Below, in pieces: positions 52,701 through 63,814 of a stretch of DNA of 64,000 bases. The stretch spans positions 264,145-328,144 of the forward strand of contig QEOQ01000573.1 of NCBI GenBank assembly GCA_010279815.1. The letters are read 5' to 3'. Position numbers and translations under genes: made by a program. Origin of the DNA: Brachionus plicatilis (taxonomy: Eukaryota; Rotifera; Eurotatoria; Ploima; Brachionidae). The notes beneath the pieces were generated by a model, which worked only from the letters and a program-made list of their open reading frames with translations, did not search any database and was not told where the DNA came from. The first letter of the stretch is position 1. Every line of letters starts with the position of its first letter.

Positions 52701-55700
52701 TCGTCTAAAAATAATCCAATTATTTGATGAAGTGATGAAGAAAAAAAGGCAAATTGAAGATTCAGGGCTAGGGATGCATAACCGTAATTTGGTTGACCGT
52801 TAATTACTGAGTTAACCAAAAATTGAAAATTGGAAAAAGCAATTTTATTTAGTAAAATTTTTTGTAAATATTTTGAGTCATGTAATGAAAAATAATTCAT
52901 TGAATTCTTGAAAACTAAATATTTTTTTGTTTTTGAAACATAAAATTCAAATTGCAAAATTATATCAAAAATCTAAATATATGCTAATGTAATGACACCA
53001 AAACTTACATATTTTTATTATTTTTCTGAAATACAGTACATTTTAAAACTAAGTTGCTAAAAAAAGCGCAGCAATACAGAATATTTAGGATTGCTCTGTT
53101 TGATAAAAATTTTATAAAATTTAGGAAAATGGAAAGTAGTGATATTTCTTCAGGCTTGGAAAGTGAATACAATCATGAGCAGAGTCCACCAAAATATGCT
53201 AGAGCATATTTTGATGTTTATAGTATATTTAGCATATTAGCATATTTCGAGCATATTTGAGCTTTTTCTTGAGATAGATAATTTTTTTTTATTCTTTTTG
53301 TTTTGATGCAAATAAAAATGACTTTTATCATTAGTTTTCTAATAATTGTCGAAATTCAGATTTGATTCATTCCACCAAAAAAAAAATAAAAAATTAGTCA
53401 AATTTAAATGTCAATTACACCTCAAAAAAGGCTATTAGAATATCCAAGTAGTGGCCTAATAGTTAATGCCTCAAACAAATTATGCATCATGAGGCTTTTA
53501 ATAAACTAAAATTACTAACAGTCTCGAATCGGCTTTTTGAATTGAGTGAGAGATATGTTGGGACAAGACTGAGTCATTATATTCCATTGGTTGAAAGACT
53601 GGTGAAGGAATACAAAGAAGGTTTCGAATCAAGACATATTGAATACCCAACTCCATTGTGTAATTGCTACCTTACTATTTCTTCTTATTTTCCTGAAACT
53701 TGAATTATGCAAACATGTGCCACATGTAACAATCTTTTCCAATTTATGTCTTTTCAACTTTCTTTTTTTTAAGCTTATTTACTTTATTTTGATTCTTTTT
53801 TTTTAGTCTCATTTTAATAACTTTAATTTTCTTTTTTTTAGCTTATTTACTTTATTTTGATTCTTTTTTTTTAGTCTCATTTTAATAACTTTAATTTTAT
53901 TTTTATTTTATTTCATTTTTATTTTATTTTTTTTATTTTACTTTTTAACTTATTCTGAAGGAGCTTTGGCTCGGTACAGAAAACAAATAAATAAATAAAT
54001 AAAAAATAAATAATTCTTAAAATAAGTAAAAATCTTGACTTGTTTTTTTAAAAATTTTAAAACAAGTCAAAGTTCTGACTTGCACTTGACTTCCAATTTA
54101 AATTTAAATCGCAAATCTGTTTTTTAAGCTAAATCCAGACATTAAAAAATTCAAGAAAAAAATTCAAGTCTGAACTTGGTCTTTAGTCTCAGTAACTTCG
54201 ACATTAAAAGGCTGCCATAATAACTACCTGGAACGGCAACAAGATCATGTGGCCGCTATAATTACTACCTGGAACGGCAACAAGATCATGTGGCCGCTAT
54301 AATAACTACCTGGAACGGCAGCAAGATCATGTGGCCGCTATAATTACTACTTGGAACGGCTAAAAGATCATTAAGCCGTAGTCATGACTGTATGGAACGG
54401 CAAAAATTCAATTATTATTTTTATTAATTCATTATTAATTTTTTGGAGGTAAAATATATAAGATTTTTGAGTTTTTTAAAAATTTTAAAGTCAGGACTTA
54501 GACTTTAACTTGGGACTTACAAACAACTCTGAAATAAGGTTTATAAAAAAAAAATTAAAAAATTAGTGCAACTTTGATTTAGGGTAAGGGTTTAAATTAG
54601 CGGTGAGGAAAATTATGGTCCCTTTTTAAGAATATTTTATCATCGTTTATTCTAATTTATCAAAAGAAGAATTGTATTTGTTCAATATGTATTAAAATTT
54701 CACAAAACCGTAGTTTCTCTTTTTGCAAATTTATTTCTTCAAGTATCAAATTTTATTATAATAGTGGTTAAAAGTTGGTATTGTGATATTTCATACAAAA
54801 CTTACAATGCATAGAAGAAAAAATGTCATTAATCTTCTTCTAAACTTCTAATTTTTTGCAAAAGTTTGCAAAAACTCTTCAAATTAAATGTGTATTTAAT
54901 TTCAATAGTTTTAGATGGCGTGCAATTTTGCAGAATGTTGCAGACTATCGCAGGAGGTATACAAAAATACGCAACTCGAAAAAAATTTTAAATATAAGTG
55001 TTTGAGAAGATTAAAAAATAAAATTAAATTTAAAATTTGTCATGGCAATTTTTCATTTTGAATTTTCTTTAGTTAATTAAATGGACAAGAAATGTACTTT
55101 CAAATCTCTGAAAATTAAATAAGAAAATAAAATTCATTACATGATTTATCAATTTTCCAATATTTTAAAATAAATTACAAGACATTTTTCTTTCACCTCC
55201 CCTAAAAGATTAAATTGATTATTGAGCTAGAATAAAATTTAAAGTAACTTTTAAACTAGTCAAAAAATTAAAAGCGACAATGATTTTTAGTTTTTTAGGT
55301 GAAATTAATTTCTTATCAAATTATGTGCTTATGGTAAAAAAAAAGTAAAGTTTATCTAAAATTAATTTCCATGTTCAGTACAAAAGGGTGGTGTAACCAT
55401 AAAAGAGCAAAAACAAAAAATGACCCATGATTTCGATGGATTTTTCAAAGCGGATTAAAGAATTTGCTTTCAAGATGATGAAAAATCATTTTTATTTAAA
55501 AAAAAATTATTAAAATTAAATTTCATCATCTGGTACTTTCTATTTATCATCTATATAAAGAATTGTTAGCAAAAACTGAAAAAGAAAAAAAAGGCTTATT
55601 AATTTCATGAGCCTCAAAAAAAAAACAAAAAAATGTTTCATGCTAAAATAATAAAAAAACTAAAAATTAAAATTGTTACTAAATTTAAAATAAATTTTCT

Positions 55701-56203
55701 GTTCATTTGAAAACAAAAAAAAAACCTTCAATTTGGATTAAATAACATGTTTTGAACAAAAATGAAAAAGAAAAAAAATCAATGAAAAATTTTCTTTTGC
55801 CATGATCAAACAATCACGAAAAAATTAGTCAAAATTTTTTAATTATTTAAATTATTGCCCTAAAAATTCTACCATTAAAAATTTTTCTAATGACGTCACG
55901 AATAAAAAATAAAAAAAAAATGAAAAAAAGAAATGGTCACTTACTGACAACTGTTTTCTCCAGCACATGGGCATGAACGGCCGCTATCATGTCTGCTTTG
56001 AAGGCGGCAATGTGCTCGCCAATTTGACCAAGACCTTAAAACAAAATCAAAATTCATAGGCCTAAATAGGAAGCAAAATTACTTGTGTTCAGTTGACTGA
56101 GCAAGTATTTGGCATCGTCGTGTGAGCTCGACTGAGCAAGCACCACCAGTAAATTAACCGAGCCTTGGTCGTTCACGTTCACAGCGCTCGCATCAACTTC
56201 CAT
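46787..56203 (-). CDS. MAP1: Microtubule-associated protein 1 (MAP1/Futsch family)
   Basis: I read four exons on the minus strand: 56083-56203, 55945-56034, 52704-52... down to 50086, and 46787-47532. The total is 3576 nt = 1191 residues, with consistent phase 1 at all three junctions. Exons 1-2 give M-E-V-D-A-S-A-V-N-V-N-D ... H-V-L-E-K-T-V-V. Exon 3 holds the MAP1 N-terminal region, which has a metallo-beta-lactamase-like fold in this family (G-Q-G-D-S-C-Y-F-A-I-N-G-F and A-V-L-V-T-H-T-D-S-D-S-L-G-G near 240-290; the metal ligands are not all kept). A Lys/Ala/Pro-rich basic stretch (about 530-640) and a Glu/Val/Gln-rich acidic stretch with repeats (about 690-890) follow. Exon 4 ends in the conserved light-chain domain (V-Y-V-E-L-A-Y-I-P-A-H-G-N ... 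F-F-K-R-V-R-A-R-H-Y-V). MAP1 proteins are cleaved into heavy and light chains and stabilise microtubules, mostly in neurons. Length is close to MAP1S. Confidence 0.92.
49370..49515. repeat. Degenerate TTTGGTGAA motif array
   Basis: About seven TTTGGT[GT][AG]A units recur at irregular 20-30 bp spacing (for example TTTTTTTTGGTGAAATAAAA, TGTTTTGGTGAAGTATTTAA, TTATTTGGTGAAGTAGAAAT). This resembles the short-motif arrays of the MITEs at 9207 and 60412, but I see no mirrored half. Confidence 0.45.
49760..50035. mobile_element. FB-A foldback MITE, shortened copy
   Basis: AATACTGCAACAAAATGCAA on the left and GTGCAACAAAGTATGTTGCA plus TTGTTCAATTTGTATTTGAA on the right. The left outer arm is lost. It sits inside MAP1 intron 3 just past the exon-3 donor. 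Confidence 0.6.
53482..54005 (+). mobile_element. LINE-1 family: end of ORF2 plus 3' tail
   Basis: In-frame C-terminus E-A-F-N-K-L-K-L-L-T-V-S-N-R-L-F-E-L-S-E-R-Y, then G-F-E-S-R-H-I-E-Y-P-T-P-L-C-N-C-Y-L, stop at 53703. The 3' region has an exact-looking internal tandem duplication of about 70 bp (TTTTTAGCTTATTTACTTTA occurring twice near 53770 and 53838). It ends CTGAAGGAGCTTTGGCTCGG, TACAGA and an (AAATA)n tail. It is an insertion in MAP1 intron 2, sense to plus. Confidence 0.75.
54015..54531. mobile_element. hAT-like MITE (CAGAGTTG family) carrying a minisatellite
   Basis: The right end is ...GGGACTTACAAACAACTCTG, the inverse of CAGAGTTGTTTGTAAGTCCC, like the elements at 8094 and 60412. 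The left part has GACTTGTTTTTTTAAAAATT and AAGTC motifs, but the outermost left end is not clear because a LINE tail abuts it. Confidence 0.55.
54231..54408. repeat. 41-bp tandem repeat, about 4.5 units
   Basis: The unit starts GGAACGGCAACAAGATCATG and continues TGGCCGCTATAATTACTACC plus T. The first three units are nearly identical (A/T and A/G changes) and the fourth is diverged. GC content is clearly above the surroundings. Each unit has inverted CCGTTCC/GGAACGG and GCCGC/GCGGC-like half sites. Confidence 0.9.
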
Positions 56204-57110
56204 TTTCTACTAAATTATGTGAATAATTTTCTGTAAGAAAAAAATGAAGAAAAAAATTTTAAATCGGCTTTGAAATGAATTTTTTTTTGTATAAAAGAAG
56301 AAAAAAGAGCGAGGAAATTTGCTCGCAACGGGGCACAGAGCGCACAATACAAGAGGGAGACGAGAACAATTAAGCACACACACACAGTCCTCCAAAGGAG
56401 AAGAAGATTTGAGCGCAAACTGCATGCATGTAAAATGAATTTTCTAACTGTTCAACAAAACATCTTTATATAAAACATAAGTTTATTGATTTAAGTTCAA
56501 AAATGTATTGCTGACCAAACATATTCCATTAATCAACATAAACATGAGCTTAACTAAAAGCATATGTTGGTTTGACCTATCGGAAATAGATAACCCCGTT
56601 TTGATAATTATCTCGGCTTATCGTGAGCATTAATCACTGCGCACATAAATATTAGTGTTTGACAAACAGCATTTTGCTCATTATTTATAGCGCAAATGTT
56701 CTCTCTCCAATAAAGTTGTTTTTGTAGAAAGAAAATCGATATGGCTTGGCGCATTGCATTTCCATGCCAGCCTACTACTGACCTTGAAAATAAATCGATA
56801 CATGTTTGGCGTGCCGGCCATTAATTTATCGATTTCTTTCAACTAGACTTGTTGGATTTCGAAATAAGCTAAATTAATTTAAATAAATTTTTTTTTTCAC
56901 TCTCTCTCTCTCTCTTATTCTCCCTCTTTTTATTGTCTCGATTTAATACTAGCACTTTATTTTTGTTGATCCGTTTTGTTGAATTTTATTTGCATCGGGA
57001 TGATGATGAATTTTCATAGCCAGATGAGCTCGCGTTTTTGCCAAGCGTTCAAAATTAACCAAACAATTGAGTGCTCCGTGGATCAAAAGCTAATTTAGAT
57101 TTTTAAGATT
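56204..57110. promoter_or_regulatory. MAP1 5' flank, relatively GC-rich and non-repetitive
   Basis: This stretch upstream of MAP1 exon 1 is less AT-rich than the rest of the intergenic DNA and shares nothing with the repeats. It holds three ATCGAT sites at 56735, 56794 and 56828. The outer two form an inverted pair (GAAAGAAAATCGATA at 56727 and TATCGATTTCTTTC at 56827). A (TC)n run is at 56899-56917. A promoter/enhancer role is inferred from position. Beyond it, 57111-57780, I see nothing. Confidence 0.45.
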
Positions 57111-57788
57111 AGACACCAACAAAAATATGCTCGGGGTTCAATTGAAAATTAGGAAAAATATCATCTTTTAAAAAGTTCAATTGATAAATGAATTTTGTTA
57201 TGTTAAACAAATGCGAAAATTATAAAATTATTTTTGTTTTATCTGAAAACTAAAAGAATGATAAATGAATTTTTTTTTTTTTTTTCTACAATAAAGTTTA
57301 TTTTCCTGATTCATCGAAATTTCTAGTCAAACATAAAAATAAATAATCTAGTTGAAGCTCGCTAAGTTGAGTTTATAAAAAAAAAAAAAATTCTTTTTTT
57401 ATCGATTGCTATGTAAACACTTGATTTAAATATTTTTTTGCTGAAAATGAAAATTAAAATGCTTGAATTTAAAAATGTCAGCGATGTACCACAACTCCAA
57501 CTAGTTTTATCAAATTAGCTATTGAGCCCACAAAGGAAAATTCATTTTTTTTATTTAACTTTCTGCTAATAATTTTGAACAATAAAATAATTAAAAAAAA
57601 TTGTCTCAAAATTAATAAATAATTAAAAAATAAATATAATATCGAACTAATATGAATTAATTAAAAGAAATGCACTCTAATGCTTGATCCGAATCTAATA
57701 CCTTTAAAAAAAAGGCATTTTTTCATTTTGTTATTACATTATTTATAATATTTAAATTTTAAGCATGTGATTTGATTCTTATTTTTTA

Positions 57789-58352
57789 ATTATAATTTGA
57801 AGTTTGTGATCAATTTTTGATGCTCAAAATGATCAGATTAAATTAAAACTATTAAATAAGCTGTTATTTCTTAATAGAAATTATGTTACTGTTACTCTCT
57901 ATCAAAATTTAACTAATTTTAATTTTTAATATTTCTCTATTTTTTAATTTATTTTATTTTACTTTATTTTTTTTATATTAAATTTTTATTCTATTTTATT
58001 TAACTTTATTTTGATTTTTTTTTAATCTGAAGGAGCTTTAGCTCGGTACAGATACACAAATAAATAAATAAATAAGAAAAATGCAAAGATACATTTTTGG
58101 ATTTAACATACTTTGTTATAAAAAAAAATTAACTCTGCAAAATCAAAAAATACAATGCAGACTGCACACCATCGATTTAAATGGATAATTTTTTGCTTGC
58201 TTTTGCAGATTTAACCTTTAGATTTAAAAGTATGTTAAAACCAAAAATTTATCTCTGAACTAATTTTATTAAGAAATTTAAATTTATCTTATAGTTTTAG
58301 TTTGATTTGATAATTTTGAGCATCAAAAATTGATCATAAACTTCATCTTACC
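57789..58352. mobile_element. GGCA-type foldback MITE split by a LINE tail
   Basis: The left arm TTTGAAGTTTGTGATCAATT and right arm ...ATTGATCATAAACTTCATCT match the intact copy at 25854-26229, with the terminal GGCA/TGCC mutated. Flanks share ATTTTTTAAT (57781-57790, 58353-58362). The middle is interrupted by the LINE at 57886-58074. Confidence 0.75.
57886..58074 (+). mobile_element. LINE-1 family 3' end inserted in a MITE
   Basis: TTACTGTTACTCTCTATCAA matches 10255 onward, and the tail CTGAAGGAGCTTTAGCTCGG then TACAGATACACAAATAAATA matches 10405-10440. The flanking AGAAATTATG / AGAAAAATG looks like a slightly decayed target duplication. The copy is only 189 bp, strongly 5' truncated. Between 58363 and 60403 I see one more LINE-like tail (59430-59462, CTCCTTAAAGGAGGTTAATT) and no gene. 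Confidence 0.75.
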
Positions 58353-60411
58353 ATTTTTTAATATTTTTAATCACCCAAGAGATGATTTTTGAAATAAATA
58401 AAAAAGACTAAATTAAGACTCTTCTGGCATTGCGAATTTTGAAATATTAATAATTTTTACCCAACAAAAAAATATTCCTTAATTATAAGATCATTAAAAA
58501 ATTGACTAAATAATAATTTTGTATTAAAATTATAATTCAGAGTTGTTCAAAAGATATTAAGCCAAAGGCGAGTCTTCTATTTTACAGCTGAAATCATTCA
58601 GAAAGTACAAAATTGTTTGTGTAGATTGTATCACTTAATTCCAGCGCCTGTCATGTAATTTAAGTGCATTAAATGTGATCCAATGTTACTAAATAATTTT
58701 TAAATTTCAAAAAAAGTTCAAAATTTTTTTTCTAAAATTTACAATGCTGATTTATTTAAGCCAAAAAATTTTTGATGTTTAGTTTAAATCTGTCGTGGGT
58801 GAAGGAGAATGAAATCTACCAAAATATAACTTAATTTAAACCCAAAAAGATATAGTTGTGAAAAAATTTATTTTTATTTTTTAAGCAAGAAAGAAATTCT
58901 CTGTTGTAAATCAAATCTCTGTGTCAATCGATCTTTTTACAACTCTTTCTAATCAAAATCAAATTTTGCTTAATGCAATTCATAAATGAAAATAAATCCG
59001 TATCTTGAGCTTTTTATGGGGTATCAAATTTTTTATTATAAAAATAACAATTCATTTCACTTAGTTGATTAGTTTTTAATTGATTTTAAATATAGGTTAT
59101 TTTAAACTGCAGCTGAAAATACAAAAAAACTTTAAAAAAATATTTATTTCTTTTTATAAAATATATTTGTGAAAAAAATTGAAATAATTTCAATTGTGTT
59201 GCGAATTCATTGACTAAAATTACAAATTTTTCACCAATTTTACTAGATGAATATAAAGTACCGTTGTTTTCATAAAATTACCAAATTGATGCACGAAAAC
59301 GTGAATTTATTTTAAAAATCAAATTTTTTATCTTAATTTTTTAGCATACTTTGAAGAATCTTTTTTTTCTGATATTTTTTTTAATTTTTTTTATTTTTTT
59401 TATCATGATATCTTTAATTTTTTACTTCTCCTTAAAGGAGGTTAATTATAAATAAATAAATAAAAAAAATATATCTTAATTTTTTACTAAATTAAAACAA
59501 AAACAATTTTTTAGATTCCAATGCTTTATTCTTTCTTCCTGGACCTGGTTTAACTCCAATTACCGATTTTTAATATTTTTCTGGAATTAAATTTAACTTG
59601 TATTTATTAAATGCCACCATTCGAACCTAATCGTTATAAAAAAAGAATGTATTGAAGCCTAAATTGTAAACAAACTCAGATTTGGTTTTCAACATAATAT
59701 CCTAAATTATATAAATATTTCTCTAATTCAAGTAATTTATTTCTAATTGTACCAACAAGACAGCCTTCTCGTGATCAAAAAATTGCTGAAAATCAACCTA
59801 AACGTTAATCATATTTTAAAAATCAACCAGTTGATTTTCAGTATTTTTTAAAGTAAAATTTTGTTTAATTTTTAATTTTAATACAATTTAAAGTAAAAAA
59901 AAAAATACAATGAATAATATTGTCTATGCATAAATTGCTATTATTATATATATATGCTTAAAAATTAATTTCTGATCATTTATATATCTGCGATCACAAA
60001 ACTAGATTAAAAATAAATTAATAATCACAATTGATTTATTAAATAAATTTGTGATCATAGAAAATAAATCTAAAGCAATTAATCTTTTAATCAAAATATA
60101 AGTTGATTCGATGATTAACAATAAAAAAAGCGTTAAAGTAAATTTTAAGAGATTGAACTTTTAATTAAAATTTTATTTTACTTAAAAGAAGCTTTCTTAA
60201 ATAATTTTCTCTTTTCGTACGGAAATATTTTTTTGGTTTATTCTAAAATTTATGATACTCAAGTATAGAATTTTATTTCTTATAACTAGAAAATAATTTT
60301 TAATTGTATCCAATTTATTAAAAAAAATGTAAAATTATTTTTAAATTATCGAAAAAGTCAAGAATATATTAAAATTTTTTGCACTTTTCACTATTTCATT
60401 TAATCTATAAC

Positions 60412-60742
60412 AGAGTTGTTTTTAAGTCACAAGTCTTAAGTCAAGTCAAGTCAATGACTTAATTTTTTAAGTCATTGACTTGACTTAAAAAAAAAAAAAA
60501 TTTTTAAGACATTAACTTTGACTTAAAAAAAAAAAATTTAAAGAAAAAAAAATTTTATTTAAAAATTAAAGGAAAAAAAAAAAGAAAAAAAATTTTATTT
60601 AAAAATTAAAATAAAAAAAAAAAGAAAAAAAAATTTAAAAGTCCTGACTTGACTTGAGAAAAATAAAAAAAAATTTTAAGTCATGACTTTGACTTAAATT
60701 TTTGTGACTTAGACTTAAAACTGTGACTTAAAAACAAGTCTG
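60412..60742. mobile_element. hAT-like MITE built of AAGTCA motifs, perfect 8-bp TSD
   Basis: Termini CAGAGTTGTTTTTAAGTCAC and ...GTGACTTAAAAACAAGTCTG. ATCTATAA flanks both sides (60404-60411, 60743-60750). The interior has more than fifteen AAGTCA/TGACTT units, facing inward from each end, around A-runs. Confidence 0.88.
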
Positions 60743-61649
60743 ATCTATAAAATATGTGATCGATGAAAAATCAAAAATCACAAATTTTTCGACTTAAGAA
60801 AATTATGTGATTGAGCGATTACAAATTAGCCATATGCCGGAATTATTTAATTCTTTGCTTTTGTTTAAGTTTTCATATTATGTTTAAAATGTTTAACATT
60901 TATTTTTAAATAATTACTATAAATTGAATAAAAAACTGGTATTCAATTAAATAAAACATATTTTGCAGCTGTTTTTGCTCAATACTTCACCACCGCTCTT
61001 AATTATAATGGTTAAATAATAAGATAAGATTTTAATTAAAAGGCCACATAATTTTCAAAAAATCCACTAGATATCCACTCTTTTCGATATTTCAGCTATT
61101 TCAATATGAGAAAAGATCAGTGGAAAAGTGATCATATTAACGACTTTTATATAATAAAGTTTATAGAAGATGAATTTGGCCATTTGAAATTTTCTGATGC
61201 GCTTTTTCAAATTAATTTTTTGAAAAATCTTTCTCTCAAATTTTCTAAGATGCTCTTTGAAATTTATCTTAAACATAAAAAAATTTAAAGTCAACTTAAA
61301 AGATTAAATTATGATAAAACAAAACCGGTATATTCTTGGAAGGCTGTCATCCTTTTAAAGCTTTTAAGCATTACCCCTTCTAAATAAAGTTACAGAAAAA
61401 CAAAACTGAATTATGCTCTTTCAGAAAATATATAATTTTAAGACATATTCTAATTTATGATTAAATACCTGAGTCTGAAAGAACTAGAACTTTTTAAAGG
61501 GTTAGTTATTTTTAGGCACCTGGGTACAAAATTTTTTTAGCCCCCCAAAAAAAATTTAATAATGGGTTTCAAAGGACGTAGTTTAAAGAAAAATTAGAAA
61601 TTCCAATAACACTTAAGATTTGAATATCTAGAAGATTACAATAATAATG

Positions 61650-62030
61650 AAGGCATATTAAAACATAGAAAAAAAATATAAAGAAAAAAAAATATAGAAG
61701 ACAAAAAATATAGAATTGCTAAAAAAAAATAATGTAGAATAATCAAAATAATATAGAAAAAATAGAGAAATTTTTTTAAAAGCACACGCATCTTTGTTTT
61801 TAACAAATTTTTTTTTTCAAGAATTGATTAAAAAAAATAAAAATATTAACCTTAATCAGAAAAAAATCAAAAAATCAAATCAAAAAATATTCTATTCTAC
61901 ATTTTATTTTTCAAAATAATTGTCATTAATATATTTTATTTTTCTACATTTTGATATTTCTATATTTAATAAAATTCTATATTTTTCATTCTTTAATTTT
62001 TTTTCTATATTTTTTTTTCTATGTTTTGAT
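61650..62030. mobile_element. Foldback element built of ATATAGAA motifs
   Basis: The left half repeats AAAACATAG, AATATAGAA and ATAGAAAAAA. The right half mirrors them (TTCTATATTTTT, TTTCTATGTTTTGATAG). The ends AAAACATAGAAAAAAAATAT and its mirror are inverted. No clear target duplication. The architecture is like 9207-9796 and 60412-60742. The remainder of 60751-62215 has no gene I can support; overlapping 60-75-codon ORFs near 61100-61290 occur on both strands and lack features. Confidence 0.55.
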
Positions 62031-62215
62031 AGATTCCCAATAAAAATACTTAAAACAACTTAATAATTAAATTGCAAATTAAGCTTAACAAATCTCGTCT
62101 ATAATTTGATTGAATTAGCAAAATTTTTAAATTAAAATTTAAGATTATGCCTATTTTTGCCCATTAAGTGAAAATTTCAGTTTTTTTGTTTTATTTGACA
62201 AAAAATTGTTTTAAG

Positions 62216-63053
62216 ATGATAAAAAATCGCGAAATCAAGATTAACTACGGCTCGTTTGTCCTATTGATAACCATATTCCTATCCTCCCTTTCATTACTCT
62301 ATCTAATTTACAGCAATTTTCCAAATTTAGACGAGTAACTTTTTAATAAAAATTCTAGAATTTATTTAAATCTTTATTTAAAGAGATGAAAAACAGTACA
62401 TAAAAGTGCCGAGAAATATCGATGACGCCAAAAACATCGGCCAAGTTCTCAAAAAATACAATCAAGACCACTTTGGCAGTGTTTTAGCCGCTTACTTTTT
62501 TGCCTATGTGTTCCTTCAAACATTTGCCATTCCAGGCTCAATATTTCTGAGCATTTTGTCTGGCTTTTTGTATCCATTTCCCCTTGCTTTGACACTAGTC
62601 TGCACTTGCTCTGCCTTGGGAGCCAGCTTATGCTACGCTCTTTCAGCCTTGGTCGGCCGCAGGATCGTGCTCATATTTCTTGAGCACAAAATCATCCAGT
62701 GGAAGCTAAAAGTATCCAAACTAAAAAATGACATGTTCTGGTACATTGTTTTTTTGCGCATTACTCCCCTGGTGCCCAACTGGTTCATGAATCTGTCCTC
62801 GCCAATCATCGAGATACCGATTAAACCATTTTTGTTCGGCACCTTTGTTGGCGTCGCACCACCATCTCTAATCTACATTTCAGCTGGTACTACCCTCAAC
62901 GAACTGACCAGTTCGAGTAGCTTCATTTCGGCCAAATCAATCGCTGGTCTCATTTTAGTCTCAATTTTGGCTCTGGCGCCAATTGTTCTGCCCAAATTGT
63001 TTCCAAAATTTTTTACAAAATATTTTTCCAAGTTTACAGTTAATAAAGACTGA
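62216..63053 (+). CDS. TMEM41B: TMEM41B, ER phospholipid scramblase (VTT domain)
   Basis: Two exons, 62216-62334 and 62384-63053, give 262 residues; the intron is 49 bp (GTAACT...TTAAAG) with phase 2 on both sides. Exon 1 supplies a membrane segment (F-V-L-L-I-T-I-F-L-S-S-L-S-L-L-Y). Exon 2 carries the VTT/DedA domain with F-A-I-P-G-S-I-F-L-S-I-L-S-G-F-L-Y-P-F-P (about 83-102), G-A-S-L-C-Y and V-G-R-R. It continues with F-L-R-I-T-P-L-V-P-N-W-F-M-N-L-S-S-P (about 160-178) and F-V-G-V-A-P-P-S. The reading I-F-L-S-I-L-S-G-F-L-Y-P-F-P-L-A-L fits TMEM41B better than TMEM41A. The protein moves phospholipids between ER leaflets and acts in autophagosome and lipoprotein formation (established for the family). 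IMMP1L starts 123 bp downstream on the same strand. Confidence 0.93.
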
Positions 63054-63176
63054 ATAAATTTTTTTTTAAGCTTTTTTTTTTTTTTCGCTTTTCTATTTCA
63101 TTGCTGTTAAATGTGATGCTTTTAAATTTTGAATAAAATTTTTTTGTTGTCAAAAATTTAATTTTTGTCTATTAGT

Positions 63177-63687
63177 ATGGAACTATTGAAAAAAATACCC
63201 CAAAACTTATGGAAAGCATTTAAATATTATTCGTATTTTTACGTAGGAACTAATTATTTGTGCCCAGTGAGCATGGTTGTGTGCAAAGGAGAATCTATGG
63301 AGCCGACAATCAGAGAAAATGATGTGCTGCTCACCGAAAAGGTGTCCGTTAGACGTCAGCATCTAAAAAAGTAAAAAAAAATCTACTTTTTTCCAAATAT
63401 AACATTTTTATACCAGCAATGATATAATAATATTCAAGCATCCGTTTAAATCAGACAGGACAGTCTGCAAGCGAGTGGCTATCGATGGCTATGAAGAATA
63501 TGAGGAATTCGAGGATTCGGATGAGAACTTTATTTCCTTTGTAAATGTTACTGTTCGCGGTGATAACAAGTCAAGCTCACATGACTCCAGAGACTACGGT
63601 CCGATTCCGTACGGACTTATTGAAAGCAGAGCTGTCATGAAACTCTGGCCTTTAAAAGACTTCAAAGTATTCAAAAGAGATGTTTAA
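63177..63687 (+). CDS. IMMP1L: Mitochondrial inner membrane protease subunit 1
   Basis: Two exons, 63177-63370 and 63417-63687, give 154 residues; the 46-bp intron starts GTAAAA and ends ACCAG. The N-terminal membrane anchor (Y-Y-S-Y-F-Y-V-G-T-N-Y-L) precedes C-K-G-E-S-M-E-P-T-I with the catalytic Ser at residue 40. Then comes N-D-I-I-I-F-K-H-P, and T-V-C-K-R-V with the catalytic Lys at residue 83. The Y-G-P-I-P-Y-G-L-I-E-S-R-A box follows near the C-terminus. These are the Ser/Lys dyad and conserved boxes of S26 signal peptidases, and the length suits IMP1. It removes sorting signals from intermembrane-space proteins in complex with IMMP2L. A TTG in frame upstream is not used as the start. 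AATAAA lies within 20 bp of the stop. Confidence 0.93.
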
Positions 63688-63814
63688 TAGGAAATTTTTA
63701 TTTTTAATAAAATTTAATTTTTTTAAAAAATCTTTTATTTTTATAAATATAAAAAAAAAATTTAAATTAGTTTACAATACAAATAACGGGTGGCCAAAAA
63801 TGGTTGAAATTAAA

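Larger units (their letters stand above)
52705..55944 (-). other. MAP1 intron 2, repeat-filled
   Basis: GTAAGTG donor (55944) and ATTTTTAG acceptor (52705). It holds the LINE copy at 53482-54005, a CAGAGTTG-type MITE end at 54531, the 41-bp minisatellite at 54231-54408 and a run of AGCATATT units at 53199-53262. An apparent extension of the exon-3 ORF to 52957 is intronic. Confidence 0.8.

Noticed and set aside
52705..52957. Extension of the MAP1 exon-3 ORF to an ATG at 52957
   Set aside because: An ATTTTTAG acceptor at 52705 joins in phase to exons 1-2 (55945-56203), whose product fits the family. The extension is AT-rich and intronic.
61067..61294. Overlapping ORFs of 60 and 75 codons on opposite strands
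   Set aside because: Both are Lys/Phe/Ile-rich as expected by chance in this DNA, and neither shows a domain or splice sites.
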